Shown here piece by piece: positions 60,679-64,000 of a stretch of DNA of 64,000 nucleotides (position 1 is the stretch's first letter; every line of letters begins with the position of its first letter). The translations under genes were made by a program, and so were the position numbers. The DNA lies in NCBI GenBank assembly GCA_028753945.1, contig JAPNXP010000004.1, positions 186,001-250,000 on the forward strand, in the 5' to 3' direction. The stretch comes from Hexactinellida sp. DTS-2022 (lineage: Eukaryota; Porifera; Hexactinellida). A model generated the notes under the pieces. That model was not told where the DNA came from. It saw only the letters and a list, made by a program, of their open reading frames with translations, and made no database searches.

Positions 60679-63600
60679 CTAACTCGCGAATTTATCAGCC
60701 AAACATGCTTTAATCGAGTTAATAAGTTCATCTTTAACTTCATAAAATTCCTTTGCCGCGATTAGTAGCATACTTCTCATAACTCTTTTCGCGTCTGCTT
60801 TTGAAGACAACACAACTACTTCTGGGATATATTTTATAATTCCACTAACCATAATCGGGTCACTTGAAGTCAGTGCTTTCAATATATAAGGAATAAACTC
60901 TCCACAGCAATTAGGATTCAGTTTTAAATGCCTTATAGCCAAAAGCGTTGCTAGTTTCCTACATAATTGGTCTTGGTGTATTAACAATGTATGCAGGCAA
61001 GGGGCGAATTCCATTAGTATGCTAGCGTTTGACATTGATTGATCTTCTAAATCTTGTAGTACAGAAATAATATTTTCATTGCTGTTATAACGTAATAACC
61101 TGTTTTTAAACGGGATTAATTGTACAGTAGTTGGTAATTGAGGTTCTGGAAATATAAACCCAAAATTTCTGTTGTTAATACATAACATATTTGGTTTGTT
61201 ATAACGAATTGATACAACAATTTGTTGAATTGAATCTACTGTTTGGTGAGATGAAGCTAATCCTTCTAACTCTTGTCTGTGTTGAGTAACGAATAAATAG
61301 AATTGTTTGAAATTAGCACGTAAATATGCTAAGAGCATTTCGCCTAGAGATTCTAATAGGGAATTATTAGAGGCAGTATTCTTCTTATCTGGAGTAAATG
61401 TCTTGAAATAGCAATTGAAAATAGCATTCAGAGATTGGCAGTATATATCTTTATAAACGGTAGGTTGTAATAGTTTTAGTAGACTTAATATTTGTGATAA
61501 TAACACTTGGTTTTGTCGAATATTTTCAGATTTTAATAATACAGAATTTGAACTGATGAAAGAAGGCAATAATGGGAGATGACGTAGGAAAAGCATTTTG
61601 TGTCTGGTTGCAATTCGCTTTAGAATAAGTACATATTTCAATTGATAGTTCTGTACATCATTAGGTAAGACAAGCCTAGACAGGAGTTGGTGTAATCTCG
61701 CATCACACACACTAGGATGCCATAGACTCATGGTTAAAGGTAGGGTGTCAAATATGTCGGCAGGTATTTCTGTTTCTGGCCAAATAAGGTAGAGGAAAAG
61801 TGCGAAATGTAAAGCTAACAGCTCCTTCTTGTCAGTTAGGAAGAAAATCGCGGCTTTTTGCTTGTCAATCGTGTCTTTTAATAATACGATTAACATTGGG
61901 ATCCGTTTGTATAGAGCATCAAATAGTAATCTACGGTTCGACTCGTTTGTATCTAGGCTTTGTAAGAACTCAGAGAGAACAAGACCAGATTGCCCGGACA
62001 TTCCTTGCACTGTCTCTTTAAACTCGTTATAAATCCGATTGAGTATTTTCAAAATATTCTCACTAACTTCTAGTTTATACTGTTTCCTTAACCCAAAGCA
62101 CCAAAGCGGTGACACAACATTCAAGTTAGAACGGCCTTGCCAAAGACGAGCGGCATTAAGTGAGCCCCAAAGGAAATCCAAATACGCAGTATTAGAAGAC
62201 TGGAATCCATTCGATAGCAATAATTCGGACACAAATTCCCAAGATAGTTCTGACATGAAGAAGGATAGGATATAGGGTAGATAATATTGGTTGAATAGTA
62301 CAGGAGCTAATTTGTGTGATGTGTAGTGAGCTGAGAAACCTATGTCAGGATCAAGGAGGGTTAGAAAATCGAAATATTTACCGACTGATACTTTGAAATA
62401 ACCGAATTCAGGTGTATCAAGTGATAGTACTAAGTTGTGTTCAAATTGTTGATGCAATAAACTTAGTATAAAGTTTAAGGTTTTTTGAGTATCACCGTTT
62501 TGTAGTGTAGAAAGCAAAACGTGCCAAATTAGTTTATCGACTTTCCTATACTCGATTTCCTCTAAAATATTCAATACCTTTAACAGTTTGTTAAAATCAA
62601 ACCGTTTGAACTTATCGCTATCAGCTGTTAGCAGTATAAGTTGGTTAGCTAATTGTATTGTCTTGTCTGTATCACGTGAAGCTTTGAGAATAATCTCATT
62701 TATAAGTTTACTCGGATCTTCTCTCAATCGCTCTTGTAACGGATGTGAAGTATCCGGAAAATAACTGTGTATTAACTGTACAAGTGATCCGCTTTGATTT
62801 GGATAGTGAGTTATAAAGTGTAAAGTCTCAGTGAATTCTCGAGTGACCCCGTGTTTTGAATGTGCAATGCAAAGTAGTTTTATAATAGGACAAGACCAAG
62901 TGCATTTCTGGAACAAAGAATCTAGGACAGAACGGCCAGATCGATTAGAGGATACTAATTTATGTAATTTGTTCACAACTAGATTGATTGTAGTTAATTT
63001 ATGAGAATTCCAATCGTCTAAAGAGTTGTCTAGGAAATCTGAAATGATAGAGCGTAGCAGCAAAGCTTGATTCGAATTGGAATCACTGACAACACACGAA
63101 GTGCGGTTACTGAACACCTGGAGAATGTGTTGTTCAATAGCTTTGCCATCTAGTGGCTGATCTTTTGAAGCTTTATGTTTGGGAGTTTTTATGCAAAAAC
63201 AATCTATTTGTAAGTCGAAATTTGTCTGTGTATGGGTATAAATCGCGGTTTTTATACCAAGAGTATCAGCTATTAATTTATAGAAATTAGCACCCTCTTC
63301 AAATCCTTTGTATTTAAACGCATCTGTTAAATTTCGCAGGTATGAAAGGTGGTTATTGAATTTAGGATCGTTAAGTGCAATTTTAAAACTCTCGATCGAT
63401 CGTGTGAATTTATCATCAAGAAATTTCAATAGAATTCGTATACTCTTTTCCGTCCAACCTTGTATTGTAAGTAATTTCAATGCATTTTCTGTCTCAAGCA
63501 ATTTAACAGTAGTATCTACTACAAAATGTCTTTGTGAGTTTAGAAAAGCTTGCAAATACTCATTAGGAATGAAATCTTGATGTTGCATAAAAGATTGAAT

Positions 63601-64000
63601 TGGAAAAGGCTCGTATTCAGGGAACCATAAGGAAAATGTTTCATCGCCAAACATGTTATTTTCACCGATAATCGAATCGTAAGCCAAAACCATTAGAGTA
63701 GTTTTTATCAGAGATTCAGGGAGTTTTATAGTAATTCCATTCAAGTATACTGAAATCCAATTTGTTGTGTTAATTTGATCGAAGTGAGAAAAAATGTATT
63801 TTGTTGTTTTCAGAATTAAGTTGTGTAAACAAGCGAGTAATTCGAAAGAAATAATTGAGTCTCTCATTTGAAAACAGGATTTTAGAAAGAACATTCGTTC
63901 CTGTAACATATCGAAAAGTGGTAGAATAAATTCTTCAAAATTCACAGGTAAATATTTGTCGATGAATATAAGTGACCCTATCATAACTTCATCTTGAAAT
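60679..64000 (-). CDS. INTS1: INTS1, Integrator subunit 1, C-terminal half (5' end outside window)
   Basis: The frame is open to the window edge (FQDEVMIGSL), so about 1,106 C-terminal codons are present of a family about 2,000-2,200 long. The alpha-helical repeat sequence matches INTS1 near the end: ATRHKMLFLRHLPLLPSFIS against human AARHPLLVLRQLPMLAALLQ, then RQNQVLLSQILSLLKLLQPTVY against RQQNHLLLFNHVLGLLELLQPHVF. The tail reads ENIISVLQDLEDQSMSNASI then CRKLATLLAIRHL. INTS1 is a scaffold of the Integrator complex, which cleaves snRNA and promoter-proximal transcripts. No intron interrupts the segment. Confidence 0.92.
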   Translation of the reverse strand, partial: FQDEVMIGSLIFIDKYLPVNFEEFILPLFDMLQERMFFLKSCFQMRDSIISFELLACLHNLILKTTKYIFSHFDQINTTNWISVYLNGITIKLPESLIKTTLMVLAYDSIIGENNMFGDETFSLWFPEYEPFPIQSFMQHQDFIPNEYLQAFLNSQRHFVVDTTVKLLETENALKLLTIQGWTEKSIRILLKFLDDKFTRSIESFKIALNDPKFNNHLSYLRNLTDAFKYKGFEEGANFYKLIADTLGIKTAIYTHTQTNFDLQIDCFCIKTPKHKASKDQPLDGKAIEQHILQVFSNRTSCVVSDSNSNQALLLRSIISDFLDNSLDDWNSHKLTTINLVVNKLHKLVSSNRSGRSVLDSLFQKCTWSCPIIKLLCIAHSKHGVTREFTETLHFITHYPNQSGSLVQLIHSYFPDTSHPLQERLREDPSKLINEIILKASRDTDKTIQLANQLILLTADSDKFKRFDFNKLLKVLNILEEIEYRKVDKLIWHVLLSTLQNGDTQKTLNFILSLLHQQFEHNLVLSLDTPEFGYFKVSVGKYFDFLTLLDPDIGFSAHYTSHKLAPVLFNQYYLPYILSFFMSELSWEFVSELLLSNGFQSSNTAYLDFLWGSLNAARLWQGRSNLNVVSPLWCFGLRKQYKLEVSENILKILNRIYNEFKETVQGMSGQSGLVLSEFLQSLDTNESNRRLLFDALYKRIPMLIVLLKDTIDKQKAAIFFLTDKKELLALHFALFLYLIWPETEIPADIFDTLPLTMSLWHPSVCDARLHQLLSRLVLPNDVQNYQLKYVLILKRIATRHKMLFLRHLPLLPSFISSNSVLLKSENIRQNQVLLSQILSLLKLLQPTVYKDIYCQSLNAIFNCYFKTFTPDKKNTASNNSLLESLGEMLLAYLRANFKQFYLFVTQHRQELEGLASSHQTVDSIQQIVVSIRYNKPNMLCINNRNFGFIFPEPQLPTTVQLIPFKNRLLRYNSNENIISVLQDLEDQSMSNASILMEFAPCLHTLLIHQDQLCRKLATLLAIRHLKLNPNCCGEFIPYILKALTSSDPIMVSGIIKYIPEVVVLSSKADAKRVMRSMLLIAAKEFYEVKDELINSIKACLADKFAS

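Overview
The window is nuclear DNA of an animal. It is AT-rich and encodes typical eukaryotic proteins: SEC13, RAE1, GRWD1, MOB4, KRIT1, RIC1, INTS1, PUS3, UBXN4, a DED-type caspase, a tetraspanin and an adhesion GPCR. It has GT-AG introns, AATAAA signals and a pol III tRNA gene. The best guess is an early-branching animal, most likely a sponge. The main clue is an apparently mitochondrial tRNA(Ile)-lysidine synthetase (TilS). Bilaterians lack it, but it is expected where mitochondrial AUA still means isoleucine. This assignment is inference; no species is claimed.

Layout. 1-2.7 kb: two tail-to-tail PI-PLC X-domain paralogues. 3-12.7 kb, all minus strand: a SAM-domain protein, SEC13 (3 exons), a tetraspanin, RAE1 (3 exons) and an ATP23-type metalloprotease. 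13.2-28.7 kb, minus: one large adhesion GPCR gene. Its ectodomain is four tandem copies of an eight-exon, about 547-residue unit that I do not recognise, followed by a Thr/Pro stalk, an Ig-like exon, a GAIN/GPS-like region and a 7TM exon. 30.4-31.6 kb: a divergent annexin. 31.6-36.8 kb: no gene, but a large imperfect palindrome and a hAT-type non-autonomous element. 36.8-49.7 kb, minus: FAAP24-like (with a frameshift), a short HOP/STIP1, GRWD1 (3 exons), MOB4, TilS, a small SH3 protein, KRIT1 with an extra C-terminal domain, and UBXN4. 50.7-56.2 kb, plus: an SLBP-like RNA-binding protein, a caspase, a minus-strand tRNA-Glu(CTC) and PUS3. 56.5-64 kb, minus: RIC1 and the C-terminal half of INTS1.

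Most genes are ordinary housekeeping genes with no operon logic. SEC13 and RAE1 both serve the nuclear pore, and HOP and KRIT1 are scaffolds, but adjacency looks incidental. Introns and spacers carry many short terminal-inverted-repeat elements (MITEs). Most begin CAGT and sit at TA dinucleotides, as Tc1/mariner/pogo derivatives do. No transposase gene, retroelement or CRISPR array was seen.

The most unusual feature is the adhesion GPCR. Its repeats look homogenised by gene conversion, and two of the four units have lost the AG splice acceptor of one exon in a place where an in-frame two-exon skip is possible.
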